Source: Alviniconcha marisindica (lineage: Eukaryota; Mollusca; Gastropoda; Provannidae). Taken from it: a stretch of 64,000 nucleotides of DNA. Positions within the stretch are counted from its first letter, which is position 1, and each line of letters begins with the position of its first letter. This document shows positions 41,131 to 54,629 of this stretch, piece after piece. The notes under the pieces were generated by a model, which worked only from the letters and a program-made list of their open reading frames with translations, did not search any database and was not told the origin of the DNA. Location of the stretch: contig JABMCL010000154.1 of NCBI GenBank assembly GCA_018857735.1, positions 101,001 to 165,000 of the forward strand, written 5' to 3'. The position numbers were made by a program, and so were the translations under genes.

Positions 41131-41249
41131 AAATATATATATAAAAAAGCACTACAAACACACACACACACACACTGACTGTAGCAGAAACTGGGTACTG
41201 ATAGTGATATTAGTTATTCAAATAAATTTTTTTTTATAAAAAATCAAAT

Positions 41250-41655
41250 ACTGTCATCCCACAACAGAAGTATACTGACATTAATGGTCCACTGCCCCAC
41301 AATGGAAGTATACTGACAAGTGACATTAGTGATCCACTGTCCCACAATAGAACTTTAGAAGTATACTGACGCAATGGTCCACTGTACCATAATAAAAGTA
41401 TACTGACATCAATGGTCCACTGTCCCACAATAGAAGTATACTGACAATGACATCAATGATCCACTGCCTCACAATAGAACTAGAATTATACTGACAGCAA
41501 TGATCCACTGTCCCATAATTGACAGTAACACTTTAGAACTAGAAGTATACTATTAGTATTACTAATATTAGTGATATTAATAGTATTACTAACATCAATG
41601 AGCCACTGTCCCACAATAGAAGTATACTGACAAGTGATATCAATGGTCCACTGGG
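41250..41655. repeat. About 40-45-bp minisatellite, eight to nine copies
   Basis: Unit GAAGTATACTGACATCAATG then GTCCACTGTCCCACAATA. Upstream of the WDR36 first coding exon, probably in its 5' UTR intron. Confidence 0.9.
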
Positions 41656-42498
41656 ATAATTTCTCATTTTGTTTTTACTATTTCAGTGTCCTAAATAAGT
41701 AAATTGTTGCATCCATTTTAATTATTTTAATTTTATCTACTTCTGTGTTGCACATAATTATTTGGAAATAGAAAGCCATTCTGCCTCAGGAAGCAGTGTT
41801 TTCTATTTCAGATTGAATTTGTAATTGTAGAACTTACAAGTTACATTGTGTGTGATGCCAGTTGCCACTCATCGACTCAAAAGGTAAACTACCGATTCAG
41901 GACCAATGTGGGCATAACATTTTTTGTTTTTGCTTGGTAACGTTTCATTCTCCCCCATAAACTGTCATACTTCACTCATATTTGTTATAAATACTTTTAC
42001 AGTCATAGTCATACTAGTTACTACACTCTACAGTCTTCAGTACACTGAAGTTAGACATTATACGGAATAAGATGAACACGAGCGGTTCACTAAGTTAACA
42101 CAGCCATAAAATCAAGTTAGAAAAGCACAGTACTGTGTTCTTTAACTTTAGCTTGTTTAAGTCGGCCCTGGCTTCAGCCAAACAGCACTGAATAGACCAC
42201 CACCTCTGTGCTTTCGAACCCGTCGCACCAATAGCAGACATCAGTGCCACATTGCAGCACCGAACAATACAGCCATTACAGACAGATTCTTTCCAGGAAC
42301 TATCGTACCTTGGAGCCATTTAGACAACAACACAGTCCACTCAGACAAAGTCCTGCTTTCAGCCAAGCTCACCCTCACCAATGTGCACCCCAACCCGTCG
42401 TACAAATGGCAGACTCCTGGATGCTAGCGAAGTATGCTACAGAAACAGAAACAAGTGAAGTGAAATGAGGCAAGAATCGCATCCAGCTCATGTCTTAC

Positions 42499-42620
42499 CC
42501 TAAAGATAGGCTACCCGAGTAAACTACAGCGGTGATGAACAGCCATGTGGTACGAAAAACGTGGGTCGACCACGTACCGGAAGTTTACGCTCTATCCGGA
42601 TGTTGCACAAAAATACTGTG
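42499..42620 (-). promoter_or_regulatory. Possible WDR36 first (non-coding) exon and promoter
   Basis: Reading leftwards, CTTTAGG is followed by a good donor GTAAGA (42498-42493), which could splice to the acceptor at 40960. Just upstream lies ACTTCCGGT, an ETS-type site common in housekeeping promoters, in a locally CpG-containing stretch. Inferred only. Confidence 0.35.
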
Positions 42621-42801
42621 CTATTTGAGAATAAGCCATTTTCAGAACCGAATCGAACTCGAAAGTGTTGATACTGCATTGCAGTGCGATAAACAGCAAG
42701 TTTGATAATCGGCACTACGTGGTCAGCATGTCATGTCTAACAAATCAAAGTTTTGTCTGTTGTTATTGTTGTTGTTGTTGCCGCAATTATCATGATTTCG
42801 A

Positions 42802-43380
<579 letters not shown>

Positions 43381-43864
43381 CGTGCGCGCGATGAGCTATT
43401 ACTGAATATGCAACAAACGCCACTGACAGACAGCTTCATTGCCCATCTTGTTAACGTTGTCCGGCACAGAGGTTTGCCACTCGGCGGCCTTGTAAACATG
43501 ATCTATCAACCCGCCACCATGAGCGATGTCACAGGAACAAGGCGGAAAAGGTGTGACTGTATAATCCCACATCAGCATAAGCTATAGTCACGTTAGCTAG
43601 TGCTTGGCCTTCAACAGGCCATCACTAAAGCCTTGGCCGGGGTGACTGGGGGGTGGGGCTGGCGGGGTCACCACAGGACAACACAGACTCAGACGAGAGA
43701 AAGGACAAAGAGACTACAGTCCCATGCATTTAGGACTGGGCTGTCAGTAGTCTGATGAAAACATACAAAGGTTAATAAGAACATTTTTTTTAATTAGACA
43801 CCAGACACGCACAAATGACCCTGGCGCGCGCTCGCCCGCGCGCAAACACATACACATGCCGGTA

Positions 43865-43882
43865 AACATGCACGCACGCGCG

Positions 43883-43968
<86 letters not shown>

Positions 43969-44006
43969 ACGCACACCAACGACGCACCACCACACACGCA
44001 CGACAC

Positions 44007-44061
<55 letters not shown>

Positions 44062-44146
44062 CACACACGCACGCACTCTCTTACCACAACACGCACACAA
44101 GCACACATACTGCGACGCACGCACGCACGCACACACACACACATGA

Positions 44147-44177
<31 letters not shown>

Positions 44178-44187
44178 GCGCGCGCAA
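43865..44187. repeat. Compound AC / CG microsatellite
   Basis: AC blocks, then (CG)n at about 44162-44185, a Z-DNA-prone alternating purine-pyrimidine stretch. Confidence 0.95.
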
Positions 44188-44201
44188 CACTACCTACCTA
44201 C

Positions 44202-44308
44202 CGCCGCGTCCTCTTCCCCCCAGTGTCCCTGCAGTAGCAGGTCGTCAGTTAGTAACAGTTCGAGCTGCTGCCTGTGCATCTGATTCAGGGGAGAGCCTAC
44301 ACTGTTTC
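44202..44308 (-). CDS. Weak candidate coding exon, unknown gene
   Basis: On the minus strand, a CAACCAG acceptor, an open 107-nt stretch reading GNSVGSPLNQMHRQQLELLL then TDDLLLQGH, and a GTAGGT donor. Composition is protein-like, unlike the surrounding repeats, and an ATG-led in-frame extension begins at 44387. No partner exon was recognised, so it may be chance. Confidence 0.22.
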
Positions 44309-44399
44309 CTGGTTGGTGCAAATAAAAAGTTATGTAATAGCAACCGCTGACTTGTGACTCTTCATTCATGCTTCCAACCTGCTTCACTCACCCCCCACA

Positions 44400-46030
44400 C
44401 CGCTCCCCTACACTTGTTTAAGATTATTATTTTTTTAAATGATAATAAGATCAATAATGATACGCCTGATAATAATAATTATTGACAATAATAATGAAAC
44501 GTCGTGTCGCGGTAGTCTCCTCAGAGAGTCTGCGACTGGCAATTATGCGAGAGCGCCACAGCTGGTCTGACGCCTACCAGCCACGGCCTTGGTGGTTTTC
44601 CACAGGCGGCGTGAGAACAGTGCACAGAATCTCGTGAGGGGCATCAAAAAGCCTTTGTGCTGCCGTTGTCCAACAAGCTACATAGTGTAATGGAGCGGTG
44701 GAGCGTAGAAGGACAGGACAGGACACAGGCAGCGGAGTCAGTAAAAATGGAGACCACAGCAGGCGGACGGCGGCAATCAGGTTTTATTCTACAGCAGCAG
44801 ACAATTTTCAGCACACCAAAATCCTCACTCGCACGCATAGATAAGAGAACGGCGCGGGCCGCAAGGAACACACGCTATCCGGCTACAATGAAATCGGCCC
44901 TCTGGACCACAAAATGGCTAACAATTGTGTTTCCTTGGCCCGCACAAATACAGTTTCCTCAACAATAACTAAACTAATTAAAACATGAAAAACATCAAAT
45001 AAAAGCTATAGTTACAATCTTTTAAACCGTATAAACAAAATGTACACACATGACTTATTTTATTCAGTTACAACAAAAGTGGGAAGCGTGGCTTGCGTCT
45101 GTCTATAAACAGATTCAGACAACTAAATCACAACTAACACAATGTACAAAATATTAATGTTACTAAAACTTACATCAGAATAAAGTGCACGCTCCCACGA
45201 TTAAAATGGTACATAACAATTATAATACAACGCTCTGTAAGAGAAGCAAGACACACTCAAAGACTAGCACTAAAACAATCGGTGCAAACTTTCGCCTGGG
45301 GCGCGTTATCTAGTCGCAGCATCGCTGATAAAGTGATATCAAGTAGTCTATGAATATAACTTAGCTTCTACAGTACACAATACTCAATAAGTTAATTTCA
45401 ACCCAAAATAAACACTAAACATGAATTCAGCTAAGCAAAATACTATACGACAAAGCATTGATCGCACAGTTCTATCGGTCCAAAGATCCTCTTCTATTCC
45501 AGTACTACGCGGACGAGCCGTGCAACCGATCGGCTTAAAAGATGATCCTAAAGGCATCTCGCGCCGGGTCGTAAGACAAAGAAAGAAAGAGAGGCATGGT
45601 ACTGATTAAACTGATCCGAAGATCTATAATAGCTGGTTAAGAAAACTTCTAGATGCCAAGTTGTAGTCACACATGCTAGTGCAAGAATAGGGCTTGGTGA
45701 CGCCAAGAGCAGTTGAAACAAACAATGCGCGGTCAAAAGTCGTGGCAAGGGAGGGACAGCCTAAAACCGATTTGAACGGCGGTCCACTCCCGGCTTATCG
45801 GCCGGTTCGGCTGGTCGAGCTTCATTGTCGGCCTTCCACTCGTCCCCGTCCCAATAGCATCCGGCCTGTGCGTGAAAGCACAGAGAGAGGCATCGTACTG
45901 TAACTCGATCTGCGTCAAATAAACTAAACATTCTAGATGCCAAATATATCCATGGCTTATGCTGAAGGATGGAACGGTAAAAAAGGAAATTAGGAAAGAT
46001 TGACGCGCACCTCGGCTATCGCGGCTTGTA
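44400..46030. other. Low-repeat intergenic stretch
   Basis: No conserved protein seen. A loosely repeated block (AGAGAGGCAT(G/C)GTACTG... TTCTAGATGCCAA) occurs at about 45585-45660 and 45884-45945. Longer open frames here are short and unlike known families. Confidence 0.5.
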
Positions 46031-46034
46031 GCCA

Positions 46035-46205
46035 GGGCGTTACGTACCCTCAATAGTCAGAGCTGTGTGAGAGTCGAGGTGGCGTCCTGAGTGTCCGTCC
46101 AACAGCTCTGTTTCCGGACGTAAAGATTATTGAACCGTGCTTCGGCATTGGTCACAACTTGTCCCTAATATGTCAACTGACATCTGAGGACATTAAGCAA
46201 CACTT
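46035..46205 (-). mobile_element. Dispersed element D, left copy (minus strand)
   Basis: Minus strand GTGTTGCTTAATGTCCTCAG then ATGTCAGTTGACATATTAGG, then GACCAATGCCGAAGCACGGT and CACCTCGACTCTCACACAGC. Inverted match over about 165 bp to 49333-49500. Confidence 0.8.
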
Positions 46206-46839
46206 CATCATCATCCAGCTACACGCCGCGCTTCAAAACAAAAGCGTCGTCTGCTCCGGTTCCCGGATTACTAACAGTACAGTAATGAAATTGCGTGGAT
46301 CTGATAACCGGGGCGGGATTATTGTAAAAACGTACAAAAGAGCACTTGCTCATATCAGAAATTGATGTTTCAGATCTGAAAGACGGACTAGCATCTGTTA
46401 CAAGCATCTGTTACAACGAAGCATATGATTCCTATATGAACATATCAGTATTTTGCAACTACATTTGTTAACTGAGATCGGGTTAAAACGCCAGACTATA
46501 AAGTGGTTTACAATGCAGCTGTTCTTTTATTGTGTAGTTTTCACAGTGAGACTGGCCGGAGACGAATGTTTATGCCAGAGAGTAGGCTATAGTCTTTGAC
46601 TCTTTCACTGCCACGATGCCACTTGAAAACGAACGATAATAATGGAAAATTTGAAATCCTTACGCCTTTTTTCGTTCTCGCTTTAGCATCATGATCTGAA
46701 AAGATTTCTGTGAAAACAATGTTAAAAGTAAATTTGTTTGACATAGGACCGGAAAATATACTGTTTGCAGGCATGTGTGTGGACTTTTCAGCCCAGAAAT
46801 TATACGCGCTGGTAGTGCAGTGAAGGGATTAATGTTGTA

Positions 46840-47090
46840 CGGTAAAGGTGGGGGAAGAGGGAGATTTTATACCTGTCGCTACACTGTCACCACCGGAATG
46901 ACTCCTGCATTAAGATGGGCAGTGATGAGAGCCATTTTAATGTTTCATTAATTGTGAAGGACAAAGTGACAAAACAGTGTCCACAGACCACAACCTTTCT
47001 GAAGAGAGAGGACAGCCAAAGCGGAATCGAGCCGAGGCCCTTCTGCTTACCAGCCCAACGCCTTACCGCTAGGCCAACCCGGCTCACATT
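46840..47090 (-). mobile_element. tRNA-derived SINE, family B, copy 3
   Basis: Minus strand GGTTGGCCTAGCGGTAAGGC, B box GGCTCGATTCC, then the family B body (TTGTCACTTTGTCCTTCACA, GTGACAGTGTAGCGACAGGT). Confidence 0.85.
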
Positions 47091-47879
47091 AGCTGCCGTA
47101 ACTGAATAGGTCTCTTGTGTAGTTGTCGACTGGAAGGCCCACGGCTTTGCTGTACCGGCCATCAAGCGCCAACGGACACTGAGTTTGGAGCTCTATTATC
47201 CACACATTATCCAGTGACCATTATCCACCCAAAGATAAGTGCAATCCGATATTTATTTCCAGCTTGTACTGAAGCCATTACCGGAAACCAGCTTCCAAAG
47301 AGCGTTCTTGCACTGACGCTGGTAATTATTAACTACTACCATGTCCAAGGCTGGTGCAATTATTACCGAATACATCACTGTAACTATCACTAGGCCGACA
47401 ACGCTTGTAAGCCGCTGCAATCAAAGCGGACATTCACTGACTGCACAGTGAAGCGGTGGTAGTTAGTAATGATCATTAAACTGATCATTAAAATATCACA
47501 GTTGTTACTAACAACACGTTATTACAATGCCTACTGCACGGGTACGGCAAGAGTCTTTGCCAGCTCTTGTTCTGAATCACTGAGCTGACCGTGATGACTG
47601 AACACGCCATGCCTGAGAGCCCATCAATCAAACCAGGTATGACACACGGGGCTCGGTCACGATCCGGCCATGCCTGGCGAGACACTGATCCGACGGACTG
47701 ATTGACTGATTGACTGATTGACACTTGATGCCCATTGCCCAGTCAACAACCGGGCCACACGAGTATCAGCGCAAAACACCATTCATCAAATTACAATCAA
47801 AACTCTGATTTAGACATCAGTCATTAGTGTCAAGTCCCACGTCAGGTTTTGAGATCGATTGAGAATCCGAACGAAGCTT

Positions 47880-49325
47880 GATGACCGTGTGAAACCGAGC
47901 GAGGAGGCAGAAGCAGCCGTGAGGCATGCTACGGAAGCACAACTACGAGACACGAGGCGGAGCCAAACAGCAGAGCCTTGAGGTAGAGGCATCGCCTCGA
48001 GACAGAGGCGTGGGGGCAGAGCCATACCGAAGAAACCTTGAGGCAGAGTCAAGATGCAGAACCACGAAGCAAAGGCAGAACCGCGGGCAAAGGTAGACCC
48101 AGGAGGCAGAACCACGAAGAAGAGCCAAGAGGAAAAGGTAGAACCAGGTGGCAGAACCACGAAGCATAGCCAAGAGGGAAAAGGTAGAACCACGAGGCAG
48201 AATAACGAGGCAAAGACAGAATCACGAGGTAGAACCACGAGGCAAAGGCAGAATCATGGGACAAAAACAGAGCCACGAGGCAGAGGTATAATCACGAGAC
48301 TATCTCAGATTCAGGACAGAAAAATAGAACCAGGAGACAAGGGAAGAACCGCGAGACAAAGGTAAAAATCACGAGACAACGGCAGAACCACGAGAAAGAA
48401 CCATGAGGCAGAGACAGACGAGACAGAACCACGAGACAGAACCACGAGGCAGAACCACGAGACAGAGGCAGACGAAACAGAACCACGAGGCAGAAACAGG
48501 AGACAAAACCACGAGGCAGACAAAGACGAAACAGAACCAGGAGACAGAGGAAGACGAGACAGAACCACGAGACAGAACCACGAGGCAGAGGAAGACGAGA
48601 CAGAACCACGAGGCAGAACCACGAGGCAGAACCACGAGACAGAGGCAGACGAAACAGAACCAGGAGGCAGTGGCAGACGAGACAGAATCACGAGACAGAA
48701 CCACGAGGCAGAGGCAGACGAAACAGAACCACGAGACAGAACCACGAGGCAGAGGCAGACGAAACAGAGCCACGAGACAAAACCACGAGGCAGAGGCAGA
48801 CGAGACAGAACCAGGAGGCAGAGGCAGACGAAACAAATCCACGAGAGAGAACCACGAGACAGAGGCAGACGAAACAGAACCACGAGACAGAACTACACCC
48901 GAGCAGAGGCAGAGGACACCAGAGGCAGGGGAGACGAGACAGAACACGAGACAGAACCACGAGGCAGAGGCAGACGAGAACAGAACCACGAGACAGAACC
49001 ACGAGGCAGAGGCAGACGAAACAAAACCACGAGACAGAACCACAAGGCAGAAGCAGACGAAACAGAACCACGAGACAGAACCACGAGGCAGAGGCAGACG
49101 AAACAGAACCACGAGACAGAACTACGAGGCTGAACCACGAGACAGAGGCAGACGAAACAGAATCACGAGGCAGAACCACGAGACAAAACCACGAGGCAGA
49201 GGCAGACGAAACAGAACCAGGAGACAAAACCACGAGGCAGTGGCAGACGAAACAGAACCAGGAGGCAGTGGCAAACGAAACAGAACCACGAGGCAGAACC
49301 ACGAGGCAGAACCATGAGGCAAAGG
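47880..49325. repeat. 1.4-kb degenerate minisatellite of AACCACGAGGCAGA-type units
   Basis: Units of 12-14 nt (GAACCACGAGACA, GAGGCAGACGAAACA) in higher-order combinations, more regular from about 48370 on. It produces open frames in both directions purely by periodicity. Confidence 0.93.
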
Positions 49326-49329
49326 TAGG

Positions 49330-49500
49330 TAGGTAGGTAGTGTTGTTTAATGTCCTCAGACGTCAGTTGGCATATTAGGGACAAGCTGAGACCAATGCCG
49401 AAGCATGGTTCAATATAGCTTTACGTCCACGGAAACCAGAAGGCTCGTTAGGACGGACAGCCCAGGACGGCCACCTCGACTCTCACACAGCTCCTGAACT
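49330..49500 (+). mobile_element. Dispersed element D, right copy
   Basis: (GTAG)n then GTGTTGTTTAATGTCCTCAG... inverted relative to 46035-46205. A partial third copy is at about 51290-51352 (minus sense). Confidence 0.8.
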
Positions 49501-50439
49501 ATGAGAGGCAAAGGCGGCTAAGTCTGGACTTAAGTATCATAACTACATTAGCCCTCTTCATCACAGGGGATCACCGGCAAACCCGGAAATGGCCGGCTCA
49601 GCATTACATCACCATACTTGTGTTACTGAGCGGTGACCCAAATCTCCCCACCGAACCAATTCTGCAATATTTTTAACAGTTCACGAATTCATCGTTCGCA
49701 CAAACCGCTTTGATGTTCTAAATCGCGTCGCGATCGAACCGTAACCTAAACGCTATGCCTCTTCTCTGTCCCCACACTCGCCCTGATATAACCGTACCGG
49801 TTGACTGGGCGTAAAACACCAACTTACTTATTTATTTACTGTCCCCACACTCCTCTTTCCCCTTCAAACCTTCTATTTCCCTCCCCTCCCCACCCCCCAC
49901 CCCCGTCTCTCTCTCGTTCAAAATCTAGCGTTACATTGTTACCCACACATTGTATGCTTGTCATTTTGAGCGTCTCACATAAGTTTACTTGTCTGACGCT
50001 CCCCAAAAATATTGAGTTATTGTATGTTGGTATACTTTCATGAATAAAATTGTTTAAGCCAAAAGCCGGCACGGCACTCGTCGCCGTCACTAGGACATTG
50101 CGTGCCAAAACGAACATTTCACTGCCATCTCACTGGAGAGCTTAGAGCATAACGCACAAGAGGCTAGGACTGGACGCTTTCAATCAGACACCGTAACCAA
50201 ACGGTTTCGTCTAGCCCTGTTAAAAGGCATTCAATCAAAGTTAACCTCTTCTGAACTTTTTGCTTTTCTTTTACAATGAAGCTGTAAAGCTAGCTATGAA
50301 TGTGGCTCTTGCATGCTGATTCTGACTGATGGTGCGCGAAACGTACGTCTTCGTTCTGACCAAACAGGGGTGATATGGCAGCTAGATAGTCGAGGCATTC
50401 AACCTCGTCGAATATCAGTCGAAAACACGTTCAGGCAAC

Positions 50440-50770
50440 AGTCCTGGTTATGGCAACTTTGGGCATCATCAGACAGCCTCGGGCAACATCGGACAGCTTC
50501 GGGCAACCTCGGACAACCTCGGGCGACATCGACAGCCTTGGGCAACCTCGGACAACATTGAACAGCCTCGGGCATCATCGGACAGCCTCGGGCAACCCCA
50601 GACAGCCTCCGGCATCCTCAGATAGCTTCGGGCAACCTCGGGCAATCTCGGACAGCCTCGGGCTACCTCGGACAACCTTGGACAGCCTCAGGCATAATCG
50701 GACGGCATCGGGCAACCTCAGAGAGCCTCGGGCAACGTCGGACAGCTTCGGGCAACATCGACCCAGCGAT
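50440..50770. repeat. Minisatellite of CCTCGGGCAACATCGGACAG type
   Basis: 10-12-nt half units CCTCGGGCAA / CATCGGACAG in about 15 pairs. Confidence 0.9.
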
Positions 50771-51689
50771 CACCTATGGAACGGCAAATCATTCATTGCA
50801 AGCCGCCGGCGAATGTACATAACCTTGCTGAAAAGTACACACATAAAAGCTTTTAACGGCATAACTCGATTGGGTCTGAGTAACTACATGCCTTCCTACT
50901 TGCGATGTCAGCTTGATCGCTTGATTAAAAAAAAAAAAAAATCGGCCTCTTTGACCTCTTTGGCGTTTTAGGAGCTCAATGACAACGCATACTCCACTGT
51001 GAAACCTCTTGTTGTAAAAGTAGAATTCGCTTAAAAGATTAATAACGTATGCTACTGTTTATGCTGTTGGTCAAAGCAAAAAGGAGGATACTCGGCGTCA
51101 GCCATTTTAACTGATCGACAGTGAGTCCGTTTTACACGGGTAGGTCATTTAAATACGGGTGAAGCTTTTGAATCCGGTGCCACTTCAGTGAAACCGATGT
51201 AGGAAGACAAGAGAAAACTGATGGGGAGTTTCAGCAGAGGCGGATTTACCATTTGAACAGGCTATCAAATACTACAGTCATTCATTTGGAATGTCAGAGC
51301 TCAGGAGCTGTGTGGAAGTCGAGGCATTATAGTCTCTGTGGACGTTGAGCAACACCTGAGAAAGGAGAAGAAGAAAATTCAGAATCACACGCAAAAAGAG
51401 CGCAGTGAGCCTGCTCGAGAGCGGAGATTAGCGCTATATAAATAAACCTGATCAACAACAACAACAACAACAATAGGGATAGGTTGTACGCTAGCCGTTT
51501 TAACTGGGGTGGGTTATTTCATTACGGCATTTCAGCATTTTTGTGCTTGTTAAAGTCAGTTGTCGGTAATCTTAAGACCAGTGTTATCAGAAAAGACTAA
51601 ATTAAAGGAAGATTGAGTCATTTTAGGTATTTACCGAGTTGTCTCATCATAGGTGACACGTTTCAAAAAGGGGCGGGTTTCAGTGGGTC

Positions 51690-52095
51690 ATTTCAACCGG
51701 TTAACGTCATCAGGCCCGATGCGTCAGTTGAACAGCTATAGCTTGTTGATGAACACATAATGATTTTTTGTATGTTTATTTCGTCTCGAATAAATTTTTG
51801 TTTAAACCAACAGGTTTGGGCCATTTCAACCAGTTGACGCATCAGGCTGGATGCATCAGTTGACAGGTTTGGGTCATTTCAACCGGTTGACGCATCAGGC
51901 TGGATGCATCGGTTGACAGGTTTGGGTCATTTCAACCGGTTGACGCATCAGGGTGGATGCGGATGTATCAGTTGACAGGTTTGGGTCATTTCAAGCGGAT
52001 GGCGTCATCAGGTCGAATGGGCCATTTAACAAGTTTGGGTCATGTCAACCGGGTGACGTCATAGGGCCGGGTGCATCAGTTGGACAGGTTTAACT
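51690..52095. repeat. About 53-bp minisatellite, six to seven copies
   Basis: GGTTTGGGTCATTTCAACCG then GTTGACGCATCAGGCTGGAT then GCATCAGTTGACA. Contains AACCGGTT, a short palindrome. Confidence 0.9.
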
Positions 52096-52255
52096 GGCCA
52101 GGGTGAGTCATTCCAAAAAAATGGGCTTGTTTACCTCACTAAAGGGGGAATGGGGGTGGGGGAGTGGGTGGGGATTTTAACAAGACCGGAAGGCGGGGGA
52201 AATAAACAGATGAAGCCAGAACCATGGGAGCTTCATTTCAATAGGGCTGGGTTAA

Positions 52256-52294
<39 letters not shown>

Positions 52295-52295
52295 G

Positions 52296-52337
<42 letters not shown>

Positions 52338-52358
52338 TGTGTTAGTGTGTGTGTTGTG

Positions 52359-52437
<79 letters not shown>

Positions 52438-52531
52438 GTTAGTGTGTGTGTGTGTGTGTGTGTTAGTGTGTGTGTTGTGTGTGTGTTAGTGTGTGTTGTT
52501 GTGTGTGTGTTGTGTGTGTGTGTGTGTGTGT

Positions 52532-52587
<56 letters not shown>

Positions 52588-52590
52588 CAC
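52256..52590. repeat. Long TG microsatellite with TTG breaks
   Basis: About 330 bp of TG with TGTTAGTG and GTTGTTG interruptions; (GGA)n follows at about 52645-52672. Confidence 0.95.
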
Positions 52591-53444
52591 GCATGTGTGT
52601 GTTGAGGGTGGGGAGGGGGATGGAAAAGGAGGGGGTCAGCGTGAAGGAGGAGGAGGAGGAGGAGGAGGAGGAGGCAGAGTGGGTATAGAGGGGCACTAAG
52701 ACCACCCTGGCTAACACAAGAGCTCCGTTAAAACCTTTTGTTTGCTGAACATGTCACCTCAGCCAAAGCGGGCCCCCTCACTCCTCTGTCAACCGATCTC
52801 GCCATCGATCCCGTCCTTACGCCGGCAGGAATGGCGGGCCAACGGGTCGATACGTGTCGTTCTCGGGTGGCCACCCGCCGGCCCCATGGCAGCGTGGACC
52901 GGCGTCTGCCACAGACTAGACCGGTGGAACGGGTAGCTGAGAAAAGCTGCAGGCGGCAGCCCGCCCCATGGGTAGCGTTTGACAAGATACGGCCCGTATG
53001 GTGCTAAATTGCTGCTACGTCGCTCTCTTCTGCTGCTGCTGCTGCTGCTGCTGGTGCTGCTGCGCCGAACTTTCCGTATTTCCCGAGGGCGGCGATTACT
53101 TTGAAAGCGTTTTCCCGCTCGCGCTGGACTTTTTTTCTTTTCTTTTTCTCTCCACTTTTTATTTACCCAGTTCAGTAGTGTTGACTGAATTCCCAACAGG
53201 CACCCTTGCGACTGAACGGGGCCCGAGCATGCGCTGTTGGGAAGGCGGAGGGACGAATCGTTGTCGGATTGCTTTTGAGCTCTAGCTCCCATTGCCCGTT
53301 CCACTTCTTTTAATCCTCTGAGACCGACGGTGGCACCACGTCCTAACTGACTTAACTGACTGTCCGGTTTGTCTTCAGAAGGGAGCTGAGATTGGTAAAG
53401 ACAGACTTTCGGCCAAAGACCAGCACCAATAAGTCGCAATCAAC

Positions 53445-53509
53445 ATGTCAGTTATTCTGCTTGCCGGCCGTAAGAAGGCTATTACTCAGAAAGACAGAAA
53501 GATCATCAG
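53445..53509 (+). CDS. Candidate first coding exon of an unidentified gene
   Basis: ATG in a good context (CAACATG) opens MSVILLAGRKKAITQ then KDRKII, followed by AG and a strong donor GTAAGT. It lies at the end of an 700-bp relatively CpG-rich, non-repetitive stretch (52700-53440) that would suit a promoter and 5' UTR. The peptide is short, basic and not one I recognise. No second exon could be found before the window ends, so the gene would extend through very long introns or beyond 64 kb. Confidence 0.5.
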
Positions 53510-53661
53510 GTAAGTCAGTAGTTTAGAAGAGTGGAGGGGTGGTGGTGGTGGTGATGGGGGGTGGGGGTGGGGTATAGATTCAGAAATACTAGTGCGAGAA
53601 GTAGAGAGTAGGCAGGAAAAGGAGAGAGCGGTGGAGGGAGTAGATACTGAGAGAAACAGAG

Positions 53662-53664
<3 letters not shown>

Positions 53665-53741
<77 letters not shown>

Positions 53742-53750
53742 GAGGAGGAG
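53665..53750. repeat. (GA)n then (GGA)n microsatellite
   Basis: About 35 GA units and five GGA units in the putative first intron of the 53445 gene. Confidence 0.95.
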
Positions 53751-54629
53751 AGGATCTTGATGATGCTTTATTACACAAGGATAAAAGTTTAAAAAGAACG
53801 CTTATTTAATATGACAAAACACACATATGAATTTTTGGGTTAAGCCCCTTTTTCCGATAAAAACAACAACACTTAAACAACAGTTAAACAGTAAAAAATG
53901 AAGTGTAGGCTACGTATCTGCTTTTGGTTGTGGCTGTGAGTTAGCTCTAGCTACCAAGCACTGTATACGTGCGCGCTTTTTGATGTAATCGTGTTTGTCT
54001 GCGAGTCTGCAGTTAACGATGCGGGTGGAAGGCTATTAAAAGATCCGTTTTTGTGTATATCACATTTTCGGCCGCTTGTGTACGCCCTTGAATGTGTCTC
54101 TGTAAGTGATTTTTTTTCTCGATCACCACTGATTAAAGTTTGGTATTTAAAAGTTGTCGAAGCGCCACGGTTTGGCCGCGTGAATAGTTGGTGACAGGAT
54201 TGTGATGCATAATATTGATGTTGCTTTTTAATATAACTGTGTACACTGTGATGCTTATACTGTGATTTCCATGTAATTTTTATGGCCGAGTTGAAACTGT
54301 AATTTCTCCAGAAGGGGTAAATGAAGGCTTGTGTAAGCAGAATGCCGACTATGCTAATTGGATCGTCGTCAAATCGGTGACAAAAACACTTTACTGCGGA
54401 TAATAAAAGTCAAAACAACGCTGTACACCACCACGCAAATACAGTACAGTTTGACAGGCTGCACTTAATTATCAACTTTCACTTTCACAGGGAAACTCTT
54501 TGTATTTTATGATTGAGTATAGGGTCGTACGGGTGGCATGCAATTTTCCTACACTCTTTTTTTCGTCTTTTCTCCTTCGTCTTATCGGCGTCCACCATCC
54601 ACCTCATCCTTTTTCTTTCTGCACACGTT

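Noticed and set aside
44650..45000. Possible retroelement fragment
   Set aside because: No reverse transcriptase, integrase or terminal repeat recognised; composition alone is not enough.
48403..49317. 304-codon plus-strand and 200-250-codon minus-strand open frames
   Set aside because: Produced by periodicity of the CACGAGGCAGA repeat; simple composition, both strands open, no start context or family match.
52789..53439. 216-codon minus-strand open frame opposite the candidate promoter
   Set aside because: Runs antisense across GC-rich presumed promoter/UTR with a CTG/CAG run giving poly-Ser; no recognisable domain.
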